DNA from: an uncultured Bacillota bacterium
Lineage (GTDB): Bacteria > Bacillota_I > Bacilli_A > Erysipelotrichales > Coprobacillaceae
DNA: 48,978 nt
Assembly (NCBI GenBank): GCA_949290865.1
Contig: CASETM010000008.1
Location: 1 to 48,978, forward strand
Reading direction: 5' to 3'
A model generated the notes under the pieces. It was not told the origin of the DNA and ran no database searches. It was given only the letters and a program-made list of their open reading frames with translations. The position numbers were made by a program, and so were the translations under genes. Below, piece by piece: positions 33,583-44,213 of the stretch (positions are counted from its first letter, which is position 1; each line of letters starts with the position of its first letter).

Positions 33583-33828
33583 ATGTTTGGGAAAAAAGCT
33601 AAAGAAAAAGAAGTAGAAGTAGAAAATAATGAACAGGAACTAAAGTTTAGAGACTGGTTCAATTTAAAAGGAATCAGAGAAGAAATTAAGAATGTTCATT
33701 GGCTGACAAAAAGAGAATTATTTAATAATTCTGCAACTGTATTATTGTTTACATTTATTATGGGGTTATTCTTCTTTGGTGGAGATGCCATCATTGCATT
33801 TATTTTGAAAGCATTGGGGATGAATTAA
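33583..33828 (+). CDS. secE: Protein translocase subunit SecE
   Basis: 81 residues: a charged N-terminus, then the conserved IREEIKNVHWLTKRELFNNS amphipathic segment and one membrane helix (about 55-78). SecE clamps SecY in the translocon. The start is ATG 33583 with GGAGG 7 nt upstream; a TTG at 33577 is rejected. It lies between rpmG and nusG. Confidence 0.92.
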   Translation: MFGKKAKEKEVEVENNEQELKFRDWFNLKGIREEIKNVHWLTKRELFNNSATVLLFTFIMGLFFFGGDAIIAFILKALGMN

Positions 33829-33829
33829 T

Positions 33830-34381
33830 ATGGCAGGAATGAATGATGAAGGAAGACAATGGTATGTTGTTAATACATACTCTGGTCATGAAAATAAAGT
33901 TAAAGAAAATCTTGAAAAACGTGTAGAATCGATGGGACTGCAGGATTGTTTGTTTAATATTGTGATCCCTGAACATGTTGAAACAGTTATTAAAGATGGA
34001 AAGAAAATCAATAAAGTAACAAATATGTTTCCTGGTTATGTTTTAGTTGAAATGATCATGACAGATGAAGCATGGTATGTTGTTCGTAATACATCTGGAG
34101 TAACTGGGTTCATTGGTTCTTCAGGAGGAGGAGCAAAACCTTTTCCACTGCAGAAACATGAATTGGATCCAATCTTAAAGAAAATGGGTATTAGTACAGC
34201 TGTTGAAGTTGATTATGCAAAAGGTGATGAAGTCAATGTTATTTCTGGGCCATTTGCTGGAAAAACAGGAACGGTTGAATCTATTGATGTGGAAAAAGAA
34301 ACCGCAAAGGTTCTCATTAACTTTTTAGGTAATTTAACACCAATGGAAATAGAATTAACAGCTTTAGAAAAAGCCGTATAA
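33830..34381 (+). CDS. nusG: Transcription termination/antitermination protein NusG
   Basis: 183 residues: an NGN domain (about 10-115, WYVVNTYSGHENKVKENLEKR at the start) and a KOW domain (about 130-183, GDEVNVISGPFAGKTG). It binds RNA polymerase and Rho or ribosomes. In most Firmicutes rplK-rplA follow; here a strong terminator and a HAD gene follow instead. Confidence 0.97.
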   Translation: MAGMNDEGRQWYVVNTYSGHENKVKENLEKRVESMGLQDCLFNIVIPEHVETVIKDGKKINKVTNMFPGYVLVEMIMTDEAWYVVRNTSGVTGFIGSSGGGAKPFPLQKHELDPILKKMGISTAVEVDYAKGDEVNVISGPFAGKTGTVESIDVEKETAKVLINFLGNLTPMEIELTALEKAV

Positions 34382-34407
34382 GACAAATGAATGTTCATTT
34401 GTCTTTT
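34381..34407 (+). terminator. Terminator after nusG
   Basis: AGACAAATGA-ATGT-TCATTTGTCT, a 10-bp stem then TTTT. It ends 6 nt before the GGAGG of the next gene. Confidence 0.85.
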
Positions 34408-34426
34408 ATCTTATGGAGGATTAAAA

Positions 34427-35218
34427 ATGGGGAAATTATTGTTTTTTGATATTGATGGAACACTGATTGACTGTAATAAAAATATCTATGAGATTTCTAA
34501 AACAAATAGAGAATCTTTGGATCTTTTAAAAAGAAATGGTAATGATGTTTTTCTGGCAACAGGCCGTTGTCAGTGTTTTATTGTTGATGGAGTCTATTCT
34601 TATCCTTTTAGTGGCTATGTTACCTGTAATGGGGGATATGTTGAATATAAAAAGAAAGCAATTTTTAAAGCTGTCGTTCCTGCAGAAGCTATTAAGGCGA
34701 CTATGAAGGTTGCTGAAGATCTGGATCTGAATTATTATTTTGAAGCCTGTGATAAAATATATGTAGGTGATAAAAATAATCCTCGACATATTGCTTTTGC
34801 GAATAACTGGGGCATGAAACCAGAGACGATCGTTGATGATTTTGATCCAGAAGCAATTGAAACGTATATAGGAATGATTGTTGTCAAAGATAAAAAGGAT
34901 ATTCCAGAAATGATTAGAAGACTGTCACCCTATTTCGATGTTCAAAGACATCAAAGTGAATATTCATTTGACCTGACTTTACGCGGTGTATCAAAAGCGT
35001 TGGGAATCAAAAAAATCGTAGAAGCTTTAAATCGTGATATCAGTGATACGATTGCTTTTGGGGATGGCCGTAATGATGTAGAAATGCTGGAAACGGTTGG
35101 TATTGGTGTGGCTATGGCGGGAGCGATGGAAGAAGCTTTGGCTGCGGCTGATGAAGTATGTGACAGTGTTGAAAATAATGGTATTACATCATGGCTGAAA
35201 AACCGTAATATGATATAG
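34427..35218 (+). CDS. HAD-superfamily IIB (Cof-like) phosphatase
   Basis: 263 residues with LFFDIDGTLI near residue 4, LATGRCQ near 39 and AFGDGRNDVEML near 210. The closest grouping is Cof/YkrA-like. The substrate is unknown. The start is ATG 34427 behind GGAGG. An ATG at 34391 lies in the preceding terminator stem and is rejected. Confidence 0.91.
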   Translation: MGKLLFFDIDGTLIDCNKNIYEISKTNRESLDLLKRNGNDVFLATGRCQCFIVDGVYSYPFSGYVTCNGGYVEYKKKAIFKAVVPAEAIKATMKVAEDLDLNYYFEACDKIYVGDKNNPRHIAFANNWGMKPETIVDDFDPEAIETYIGMIVVKDKKDIPEMIRRLSPYFDVQRHQSEYSFDLTLRGVSKALGIKKIVEALNRDISDTIAFGDGRNDVEMLETVGIGVAMAGAMEEALAAADEVCDSVENNGITSWLKNRNMI

Positions 35219-35251
35219 AATAATACTGAAAAATATTGAATACATATATAT

Positions 35252-35294
35252 AAAAGACAAGTTTGATATTCGTTGAATAGAACTTGTCTTTTTT
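35252..35294 (+). terminator. Terminator after the HAD gene
   Basis: A 12-bp stem AAAAGACAAGTT/AACTTGTCTTTT (35252-35263 with 35281-35292) and a 17-nt loop, then TT. It ends about 5 nt before the next binding site. Confidence 0.75.
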
Positions 35295-35308
35295 GATAAG
35301 GAGGTTAC

Positions 35309-36232
35309 ATGGGATTCAATATTTTTCTACTGCTTTTTGGCTTTTTGTGCCTGATCAAAGGAGCTGATTATTTTGTTGAAGGAGCGAGTCATTTGGCCAT
35401 GCGCTTTCACATTCCTCAGCTTGTCATTGGCTTAACGATCGTTGCTTTTGGAACCAGTGCTCCAGAAGCAGCAATTTCGATCACATCTGCTTTTGTTAAC
35501 AGCTCTGATCTGGCAATAGGAAATATTATTGGCAGCAATATTATTAATGTCTTGCTGATTCTAGGCATTGTAGGAATACTTTCCTCATTAAAGGTGAAAG
35601 AAACAACATACCGCTATGAAATACCATTTGTCCTGATAATTACGTTAGTATTGCTTATATTAGGAAAAATCGGGAATCGTTTAAATAGAGAGGATGGAAT
35701 GATCCTGCTGGCTTTTTTTGGTTTATTTTTTATTTATCTGATCATGCTTTCAAAAAAGGAAGAAATTGCTGAAGAAGCTGTTAATGTCCATTCTTTGGGA
35801 AAGACCATATGGCTTCTGATTCTAGGAATCGGTGGGATCATTCTCGGCAGTCAGTTTACGATTAAAGGTGCTGGGCAGATTGCTTTAAGTTTAGGTGTAT
35901 CAAAAAGAGTCATTGGATTGACGGTTGTTGCTTTTGGTACATCATTACCGGAACTGATGACGTCCGTCATGGCAGCGTTAAAACATAATGATGATTTGAG
36001 TGTTGGCAACATCATTGGCAGCAATATTTTTAATATTCTCTTTATTCTTGGTTTTTCTGCGTTGGTATGTGGTTCGATTGGTTTTGCTGATCGATTTATT
36101 ATCGATGGCATTGTTGCTATTGTGGCAATGATGGTTTTGTATGCGTTTATCAGCAAGGATAATCGTTTAAGAAGATGTGGTGCATTTTTAATGCTGGTTC
36201 TTTATATTGTCTATTTTATCTTTATTATGTAG
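35309..36232 (+). CDS. Calcium/sodium antiporter (CaCA family, YrbG-like)
   Basis: 307 residues, about ten membrane helices. It has two inverted alpha repeats, both with GLTIVAFGTSAPE / GLTVVAFGTSLPE and NIIGSNIINVLLILG / NIIGSNIFNILFILG, the CaCA ion-binding motifs. It exports Ca2+ in exchange for Na+ (or H+). The binding site AAGGAGG precedes the ATG. The HAD terminator touches this leader. Confidence 0.94.
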   Translation: MGFNIFLLLFGFLCLIKGADYFVEGASHLAMRFHIPQLVIGLTIVAFGTSAPEAAISITSAFVNSSDLAIGNIIGSNIINVLLILGIVGILSSLKVKETTYRYEIPFVLIITLVLLILGKIGNRLNREDGMILLAFFGLFFIYLIMLSKKEEIAEEAVNVHSLGKTIWLLILGIGGIILGSQFTIKGAGQIALSLGVSKRVIGLTVVAFGTSLPELMTSVMAALKHNDDLSVGNIIGSNIFNILFILGFSALVCGSIGFADRFIIDGIVAIVAMMVLYAFISKDNRLRRCGAFLMLVLYIVYFIFIM

Positions 36233-36282
36233 TTTTCATTACTTATTTTTTTTAGTAGAATAAGGTAAAGGAGGACATGGTC

Positions 36283-36996
36283 GTGTTATTGCTTGGACAT
36301 AGAGGTTATAGTGAAAAATTTCCGGAAAATACGATGCTGGCTTTTGAACAGGCGATTGCTGCAGGATTTGATGGAATTGAGACTGATGTGCATAAAACGA
36401 AGGATGGAAAACTCATCTTATGTCATGATGAAAAGATTGATCGTACCAGCAATGGGAAAGGATGGATCAAAGATTATACTTATGAAGAACTGCTACAGTT
36501 TGATTTTGGCTGTAAAAGTCGCTATAAAGGGCAGAAGATTCCTTTACTGAAAGAATTGCTGGAACTTTGTCAAGGAAAAAACGTCATGATCAATATCGAA
36601 GTCAAAACCAATAAGATACAATATCAGAATATTGAAATGGAAATCTATCAGATGGTAAAGGCGATGAATATGCTGGAACAGACAATATTTTCCAGTTTCT
36701 GTCTAGAATCATTATTCCGGCTTAGAGAAATTGATGATCAGTTGTATCTGGGTTATCTTTTTGAAGAAAATTATGAAGAAAACAGACAGATCTGTCTGGA
36801 TCACCATTTTCATGTTCATGTCAAAGAATGCTTTCTTGATGAAGATGAAATCAGCTTGTTTCATCAGCATCATCTGGATATTAATACATGGGATGTGAAG
36901 AACAGATTTCGTTATGGGTATTTTGAAAAAAAGGGGATTCATATGGTTATTGCCAATAAAAATTTTAAAGCACTGAAATTTGAAAAAATAGGTTAA
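36283..36996 (+). CDS. Glycerophosphodiester phosphodiesterase
   Basis: 237 residues of the GDPD family: HRGYSEKFPENTMLAFEQAI near residue 6 (catalytic His), GIETDVHKTKDGKLILCHDE and EVKT near 108. It cleaves glycerophosphodiesters to glycerol-3-phosphate and an alcohol. No signal peptide is seen, so it is cytoplasmic. The start is uncertain: GTG 36283 is 8 nt from GAGG, while ATG 36277 is only 2 nt away. Confidence 0.9.
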   Translation: MLLLGHRGYSEKFPENTMLAFEQAIAAGFDGIETDVHKTKDGKLILCHDEKIDRTSNGKGWIKDYTYEELLQFDFGCKSRYKGQKIPLLKELLELCQGKNVMINIEVKTNKIQYQNIEMEIYQMVKAMNMLEQTIFSSFCLESLFRLREIDDQLYLGYLFEENYEENRQICLDHHFHVHVKECFLDEDEISLFHQHHLDINTWDVKNRFRYGYFEKKGIHMVIANKNFKALKFEKIG

Positions 36997-36999
36997 AAC

Positions 37000-37035
37000 A
37001 TGAAAACGCTTACGGAATAAATGAAAACGTTTGCA
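37000..37035. promoter_or_regulatory. Two cre-like sites upstream of adhE
   Basis: 37000-37014 ATGAAAACGCTTACG has one mismatch to WTGNAANCGNWNNCW. 37021-37035 ATGAAAACGTTTGCA matches it fully. The two are 21 bp apart (two helical turns) and lie upstream of the -35, where CcpA usually activates. Confidence 0.7.
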
Positions 37036-37043
37036 TAAAAAAT

Positions 37044-37061
37044 ATGTTATTTTTTTCACAA
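37044..37061. promoter_or_regulatory. Weak Rex-like site upstream of adhE
   Basis: An 18-nt element ending TTCACAA matches 11 of 14 specified bases of TTGTGAA-N4-TTCACAA. The left half is degenerate. adhE is a common Rex target, which raises plausibility only slightly. Confidence 0.25.
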
Positions 37062-37078
37062 AAATAATGCAATATCGC

Positions 37079-37107
37079 TTGTTTTTTGTGTGCGTTTCAT
37101 GTAGTAT
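37079..37107 (+). promoter_or_regulatory. Promoter of adhE
   Basis: TTGTTT (37079-37084), a 17-nt spacer and TAGTAT (37102-37107). The upstream ATG at 37108 abuts the -10 and is not used. Confidence 0.6.
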
Positions 37108-37152
37108 ATGGCTGTACAAATTAAAAAATTCACAAAAAACGGAGGAACAAAA

Positions 37153-39798
37153 ATGGCAGAAAAAAAACCTGTACAACAAGTAGCACCAACTGAAGCAGAA
37201 ACAGATGCTCATGTTGATGATCTTGTCAATAAAGCGTTAAAAGCTTTAGAAGAATTTGAAGACTTTACTCAAGAACAAGTAGACTACATCGTCGCTAAAT
37301 GTTCGGTTGCTGGATTAGACCATCATGGTATTTTAGCAGAAGCAGCAGTGAACGAAACTGGTCGTGGAGTTTTTGAAGATAAAGCTGTGAAAAACTTATT
37401 CGCATGTGAATATGTTACAAACAATTTACGTCATTTAAAAACAGTAGGAATCATCAATGAAGATCCTTTGACAGGTATTACTGAAATCGCTGAACCTGTT
37501 GGTGTTGTTTGTGGTATCGTACCAACAACTAACCCAACTTCAACAGTTATTTTTAAATCACTGATTGCATTAAAAACAAGAAACCCTATTATTTTCTCAT
37601 TCCACCCAAGCGCACACGAATGCTCAAAACAGGCAGCAATCGTTATGAGAGATGCAGCAATTGCCGCAGGGGCTCCTGAAAATTGTATTCAATGGTTAAC
37701 TATTAAATCTATGTATGCAACAAGTGCATTAATGAAACATCCTGGTGTTGCAACAATCCTGGCAACAGGTGGTAATGCCATGGTTGCAGCTGCATACTCA
37801 TGTGGAAAACCTGCATTAGGTGTAGGTGCTGGTAACGTTCCTGCATATGTAGAAAAAACATGTGTATTACCAAGAGCAGTTAACGATATCGTGTTGTCAA
37901 AATCATTTGATAATGGTATGATCTGTGCTTCAGAACAGGCCGCAATCGTTGACCATGAAATCTATAATGACTTTATTAAAGAAATCAAGAGATTCCATGT
38001 TTATTTCGTTAATAAAGAAGAAAAAGCAAAACTTGAAAAATTCATGTTTGGAGCAGAAGCTTACAGTGAAAAAATCAATGAAGCAAAACTGAATCCAAAT
38101 GTCGTTGGTAAACCAGCAACATGGATCGCTCAGCAGGCAGGATTCAACGTTCCAGAAGAAACACAGATCATCTGTGCTGAATGTCAGGAAGTTGGACCAA
38201 ATGAACCATTAACAAGAGAAAAATTATCTCCAGTATTAGCTGTATTAAAAGCAAAAAGTACAGAAGATGGTATTGCTAAATCAGCTGCGATGGTTGAATT
38301 TAACGGTTTAGGACATTCTGCAGCTATCCATACTCAAGATCATGAAATCTCAAAAGTATTTGGACATGCTGTTAAAGCTATTCGTATTATCGAAAATGCG
38401 CCATCTACATTCGGTGGTATTGGATCAGTTTACAATGCATTCATTCCATCGTTAACATTAGGTTGTGGTTCTTATGGTCACAACTCAGTATCTAATAACG
38501 TAAGTGCTGTCAACTTAATCAATATCAAGAGAATAGGGAGACGTAATAATAATATGCAATGGGTTAAACTTCCTCCAAAGATCTACTTTGAAAGAAATTC
38601 AATTAGATACTTAAGAGATATGAAAGAAATGGAAAAAGTCATGATCGTTACAGACAGAGGAATGTACAATCTTGGCTATGTAGAAAAAATTGAAAATGTT
38701 ATTAGAAGAAGACGTAACGAAGTTGATATCGAATTATTCTTCGATGTTGAACCAGATCCATCATTAAATACAGTTAAAGCTGGTTTAGCATTAATGAATA
38801 AATTCCAGCCAGATGTTATCATCGCTTTAGGTGGTGGATCATCAATGGATGCTGCTAAAGTTATGTGGCTGATGTATGAAAATCCAGAAGTTAACTTTGA
38901 TGATATCAAACAGAAATTCATGGACATCAGAAAACGTGCTTTCAAATTCCCTGAATTAGGAAAGAAAGCAAAAATGATCTGTATCCCAACAACTTCAGGA
39001 ACAGGTTCAGAAGTTACACCATTCGCGGTTATCACTGATACTTCATGCAACAAAAAATATCCATTAACTGACTATGCATTAACACCAACAGTAGCGATCG
39101 TTGACCCAGAATTCGTTATGACATTACCAGGTGCCATCGCAGCAGATACAGGAATTGACGTATTAACTCATGCTGTTGAAGCTTATGTTTCAATTCTGGC
39201 TTCAGACTTTACTGATGGATGGGCTAAACAAGCGGTTAAACTGGTATTCGATTACTTAGAAGAATCAGTTACAAAAGGTACACCATTGGCAAGAGAAAAA
39301 ATGCATAATGCGGCTACAATTGCAGGTATGGCATTCGCTAATGCTTTCTTAGGTATGAACCACTCTATGGCTCATAAGATTGGTGGAGAATGGCATATTC
39401 CTCATGGTAGAACAAATGGTATTTTATTACCACATGTTATTAGATATAACGGAACAATTCCAACTAAATTAAATATTTGGCCAAAAATTGAAAACTATAA
39501 AGCAGATGTAAAATACATGGAATTAGCACAACTGATTGGATTAAATCCAAAAACTCCTGCAGAAGGTGTTCAGATGTTCGCTGACGCATGTGAAGAATTA
39601 TGCTATAAAGTTGGTGTGGCTTCTAACGTTCAGTCTCAAGGTATTGATAAAGCAGCTTGGGAAGAATCAATTCATAGAATTGCTATGAACGCTTATGAAG
39701 ATCAATGTACTCCAGCAAACCCTAGAATGCCTATGGTTAAAGATATGGAACAGATCTTACACACTATCTATGATTACAAAAATAAATTTGAAAAATAA
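37153..39798 (+). CDS. adhE: Bifunctional acetaldehyde/alcohol dehydrogenase
   Basis: 881 residues. The N-terminal CoA-acylating aldehyde dehydrogenase (about 1-440) has its catalytic Cys in DNGMICASEQ. The C-terminal iron-dependent alcohol dehydrogenase has GGGSSMDAAKVMW near 560, LTHAVEAY and MNHSMAHKIGGEWHIPHGRTNG near 720-740 (metal ligands). It turns acetyl-CoA to ethanol using two NADH and forms spirosomes. The start is ATG 37153 behind GGAGG; an upstream ATG at 37108 abuts the -10 box. Two cre-like sites lie upstream. Codon bias is strong, fitting a highly expressed fermentation enzyme. Confidence 0.98.
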   Translation: MAEKKPVQQVAPTEAETDAHVDDLVNKALKALEEFEDFTQEQVDYIVAKCSVAGLDHHGILAEAAVNETGRGVFEDKAVKNLFACEYVTNNLRHLKTVGIINEDPLTGITEIAEPVGVVCGIVPTTNPTSTVIFKSLIALKTRNPIIFSFHPSAHECSKQAAIVMRDAAIAAGAPENCIQWLTIKSMYATSALMKHPGVATILATGGNAMVAAAYSCGKPALGVGAGNVPAYVEKTCVLPRAVNDIVLSKSFDNGMICASEQAAIVDHEIYNDFIKEIKRFHVYFVNKEEKAKLEKFMFGAEAYSEKINEAKLNPNVVGKPATWIAQQAGFNVPEETQIICAECQEVGPNEPLTREKLSPVLAVLKAKSTEDGIAKSAAMVEFNGLGHSAAIHTQDHEISKVFGHAVKAIRIIENAPSTFGGIGSVYNAFIPSLTLGCGSYGHNSVSNNVSAVNLINIKRIGRRNNNMQWVKLPPKIYFERNSIRYLRDMKEMEKVMIVTDRGMYNLGYVEKIENVIRRRRNEVDIELFFDVEPDPSLNTVKAGLALMNKFQPDVIIALGGGSSMDAAKVMWLMYENPEVNFDDIKQKFMDIRKRAFKFPELGKKAKMICIPTTSGTGSEVTPFAVITDTSCNKKYPLTDYALTPTVAIVDPEFVMTLPGAIAADTGIDVLTHAVEAYVSILASDFTDGWAKQAVKLVFDYLEESVTKGTPLAREKMHNAATIAGMAFANAFLGMNHSMAHKIGGEWHIPHGRTNGILLPHVIRYNGTIPTKLNIWPKIENYKADVKYMELAQLIGLNPKTPAEGVQMFADACEELCYKVGVASNVQSQGIDKAAWEESIHRIAMNAYEDQCTPANPRMPMVKDMEQILHTIYDYKNKFEK

Positions 39799-39820
39799 TT
39801 ATTGATGTCAGATTTGTTTT

Positions 39821-39850
39821 AAGGTATCAGTCGCAAGATTGATACCTTTT
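39821..39850 (+). terminator. Terminator after adhE
   Basis: AAGGTATCA (39821-39829) pairs with TGATACCTT (39840-39848) and a short T run follows. Confidence 0.65.
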
Positions 39851-40055
39851 GTGTATAAAGAAAAAAGTATAATAGTAATTTGAATCTGAAAAGTGATAAT
39901 GATATAGGGGGCAGGAGCAGGTGATTACAATGTTTATTTTTTTGATATGCAAATGAAGTGATGGAATATGTTTTAATCTTTGTTGTTTTTTTTTTACATT
40001 AATGTGATTTTTTTTGCATTTAAAGTTCACAATTAATTCATAATATAATTGTATA
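39851..40055. other. Non-coding stretch between adhE and the candidate small RNA
   Basis: No convincing gene. It holds an 8-codon frame at 39930 (MFIFLICK) behind a good AGGTGA site, a TATAAT-like box at 39868-39873, a palindrome ACATTAATGT near 39995 and an A/T-rich TATAAT-like stretch at 40044-40049 that may serve the small RNA downstream. Confidence 0.3.
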
Positions 40056-40144
40056 TTAACATTGTCAGATGAAGACAAGTATAAGTGTCCCCTCTCCCAA
40101 AATATTCACTTATACTATAAAAAGAAGCGAAAGCTTCTTTTTTT
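40056..40144 (+). ncRNA. Candidate small RNA with a C-rich loop and intrinsic terminator
   Basis: Three stems in series: TTGTC-AGATGAA-GACAA (40062-40078); a 10-bp stem AGTATAAGTG/CACTTATACT (40078-40087 with 40107-40116) whose 19-nt loop shows TCCCCTCTCCC (40088-40098); and a terminator AAAGAAGC-GAAA-GCTTCTTT followed by T4 (40121-40144). The loop is complementary to Shine-Dalgarno sequences, as in RsaE-like sRNAs of Gram-positives. The 5' end is uncertain and the promoter is weak. No coding frame explains the structure. Confidence 0.5.
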
Positions 40145-40217
40145 CTTTTTATGCTTATAATTTATTGATTAATGCTCAATGATAAATATATAGATTTGTG
40201 AAAAAATAAAATTATTA

Positions 40218-41920
<1,703 letters not shown>

Positions 41921-41921
<1 letters not shown>

Positions 41922-41948
41922 AAAATAGCACGATAAGTGCTATTTTTT
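41921..41948. terminator. Bidirectional terminator between pyrG and glnS
   Basis: AAAAATAGCAC-GATAA-GTGCTATTTTT, an 11-bp stem with A and T flanks for convergent genes. Confidence 0.85.
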
Positions 41949-43610
41949 TGGCAGTTTAAATGAACTTTTTAAAGATACGATACGATTGAAAACAGGATCG
42001 TAATCAGTTGAATCTTTAGTATCAATACAGAAGTATCCATTTCTGACAAACTGGAATGAGTCACCAGCATGATACTGTTCAATAAATGGTTCAATATAAC
42101 ATTGATCAACAACAGTCAGTGAATTTGGATTCAGATTTAATGAACCATCATCATTATAAACACCTTTTTCTTCGTCAACCAGATTTTCATATAATCTTAC
42201 TGTTACTTTTTTGCAATGACTGGCAGGAACCCAATGGATCGTTCCTTTGACTTTTCTGCCGGTAAATCCAGTTCCGCTTTTTGTTTCTGGATCATATGTG
42301 CAGTGAACAGCAGTAACATTACCATTTTCATCTTTTTCAAAGCCGGTACATTTGACAAAATAGGCATTCATGAGACGAACTTCATTTCCTGGGAAGAGCC
42401 TGAAATATTTTTTAGGCGGTTCTTCCATAAAGTCTTCTCTTTCGATCCACAATTCTTTTTCAAATGCAATCTGATGATGTCCTAATTCTGGGTTTTCCAT
42501 GTTGTTTAATGCATCCAGATACTCGACTTCTCCTTCTGGATAGTTATCAATAATCAATTTAATTGGATCCAGTACGGCCATGACACGTGGTGCTTTTGGT
42601 TTCAGATCATTTCTGATGCAGTATTCCAGCATAGCATAGTCATTTGATGAATTGCTTTTTGTTACACCGACAAGATCCATAAAATCTCTGATTGACTGTG
42701 GGGTGAAACCTCTTCTTCTTAAAGCGGCAATAGTCACCAGACGAGGATCGTCCCAACCATCAACAATTCCTTCATCAACCAGACGTTTGATATATCTTTT
42801 TCCAGTAATAACGTTTGTCAGATAAAGTTTAGCAAATTCAATCTGTTTTGGTGGATGTTCATAGCCAACTTCGTGTACGACCCAGTCGTATAAAGGACGA
42901 TGGTCTTCGAATTCCAGTGTACAGATAGAATGGGTTATACCTTCAATAGCATCTTCAATAGGATGAGCAAAATCATACATTGGATAGATGCACCACTGAT
43001 CACCAGTGTTGTGATGTGTCATTCTGGCAACTCTGTAGATAACAGGATCACGCATATTGATATTTGATGAGGCCATATCGATTTTAGCACGTAAAACTTT
43101 AGAACCATCTGGGAATTCACCGTTTTTCATTCTCTCGAATAAATCCAAATTTTCTTCAATGGTACGAGAGCGATATGGTGATTCTTTACCAGGTTCGGTC
43201 AATGTACCACGATATTCTCTGATCTGTTCTGCGGAAAGATCATCAACATAGGCTTTTCCTTTTTTGATCAGCAGGACCGCTGCTTCATACATATCCTGAA
43301 AATAATTGGATGCAAATTTGACTTCACCATCATATTTGGCTCCAAGCCATTCCACATCGGCGATAATACTTTCTACGAATTCTGTTTTTTCTTTGGTTGG
43401 ATTGGTATCATCAAAACGCAGATTGAATGTTCCATTGTATTTTTTTGCAAGTCCATAATTCAATAAGATCGATTTTGCATGACCAATATGTAGATAGCCA
43501 TTTGGTTCAGGAGGAAAACGTGTTGCAATTTTTTCGTATTTTCCTTCTTCTAAATCTGTATCTATAATTTTTTCAATAAAATTTTTACTTACAATTTCTT
43601 CTTTGTTCAT
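41940..43610 (-). CDS. glnS: Glutaminyl-tRNA synthetase
   Basis: 556 residues, class I. It shows [18 protein letters not shown], the GlnRS form of the HIGH region, and a catalytic core related to GluRS with a C-terminal beta-barrel anticodon domain. It charges tRNA-Gln directly. Most Firmicutes lack GlnRS and use GatCAB, so this gene marks lineages such as Erysipelotrichia and some Clostridia or an early transfer. The start follows AGAGGTTGACCCT. It is divergent from ispF. Confidence 0.97.
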   Translation of the reverse strand: MNKEEIVSKNFIEKIIDTDLEEGKYEKIATRFPPEPNGYLHIGHAKSILLNYGLAKKYNGTFNLRFDDTNPTKEKTEFVESIIADVEWLGAKYDGEVKFASNYFQDMYEAAVLLIKKGKAYVDDLSAEQIREYRGTLTEPGKESPYRSRTIEENLDLFERMKNGEFPDGSKVLRAKIDMASSNINMRDPVIYRVARMTHHNTGDQWCIYPMYDFAHPIEDAIEGITHSICTLEFEDHRPLYDWVVHEVGYEHPPKQIEFAKLYLTNVITGKRYIKRLVDEGIVDGWDDPRLVTIAALRRRGFTPQSIRDFMDLVGVTKSNSSNDYAMLEYCIRNDLKPKAPRVMAVLDPIKLIIDNYPEGEVEYLDALNNMENPELGHHQIAFEKELWIEREDFMEEPPKKYFRLFPGNEVRLMNAYFVKCTGFEKDENGNVTAVHCTYDPETKSGTGFTGRKVKGTIHWVPASHCKKVTVRLYENLVDEEKGVYNDDGSLNLNPNSLTVVDQCYIEPFIEQYHAGDSFQFVRNGYFCIDTKDSTDYDPVFNRIVSLKSSFKLPKK

Positions 43611-43632
43611 AGGGTCAACCTCTCATAAATTT

Positions 43633-43653
43633 ATATGGTATAGTTTACCATAT
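43633..43653. promoter_or_regulatory. Palindromic element in the glnS leader
   Basis: ATATGGTA-TAGTT-TACCATAT, an 8-5-8 inverted repeat just upstream of the glnS binding site. It may be an operator or mRNA hairpin. No T-box core is present. Confidence 0.45.
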
Positions 43654-43680
43654 TTTCATGGATTATAAAACAACCAACTC

Positions 43681-43709
43681 TTCATTATTTTTATAAATTA
43701 TGCTAGAAT
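43681..43709 (+). promoter_or_regulatory. Promoter of ispF-gltX
   Basis: TTCATT (43681-43686), a 17-nt spacer and TAGAAT (43704-43709) with an extended TGC. The ATG at 43708 overlaps the -10 and is not used. Confidence 0.6.
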
Positions 43710-43728
43710 GAAGCAGGAAGGTGATCGC

Positions 43729-44211
43729 ATGTTAAGAATCGGACAGTCAATAGATATCCATCAATTGTGTACAGGAAGAGATTTGATCATTGGTGGAGTG
43801 AAGATAGATCATGATAAAGGATTATTAGGTCATAGCGATGCTGATGTACTGTTGCATGCTATCATTGAAAGTATCATTGGTGCTATGGGATTAGGTGATA
43901 TTGGGAAGCATTTTCCTGATACTGATCCTCAGTATAAAGATATTTCTTCAATGATTTTGCTGGAAAAATGCTATCAGCTGATGGATGATCATGGTTATGA
44001 GATCAATAATCTGGACAGCATCATTCTATGTGAGCAGCCTAAAATGGCGCCTCATATTCAGAAAATGAAAGAAAACGTTGCCAAAACACTGCATTGTGAC
44101 GTATCACAGATCAATATCAAAGCAACCAGAGGAGAAAAGATGGGCTTTGTTGGACGTCAGGAAGGGATTGTTGCTCAGGCAGTGGTACTATTAAAAGGAA
44201 AAGGAGAATAA
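43729..44211 (+). CDS. ispF: 2-C-methyl-D-erythritol 2,4-cyclodiphosphate synthase
   Basis: 160 residues. Metal-binding DIHQL near residue 9, GHSDADVLLHAI near 34 and DIGKHFPD near 56 match IspF. It makes MEcPP in the MEP isoprenoid pathway. The start is ATG 43729 behind AGGAAGGTGAT. It lies 2 nt before gltX, and in Firmicutes the two often cluster. Confidence 0.96.
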   Translation: MLRIGQSIDIHQLCTGRDLIIGGVKIDHDKGLLGHSDADVLLHAIIESIIGAMGLGDIGKHFPDTDPQYKDISSMILLEKCYQLMDDHGYEINNLDSIILCEQPKMAPHIQKMKENVAKTLHCDVSQINIKATRGEKMGFVGRQEGIVAQAVVLLKGKGE

Positions 44212-44213
44212 GC

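Noticed and set aside
37044-37061. Firm Rex operator at adhE
   Set aside because: Only one half-site is good, so it is listed as a weak candidate and not as a finding.
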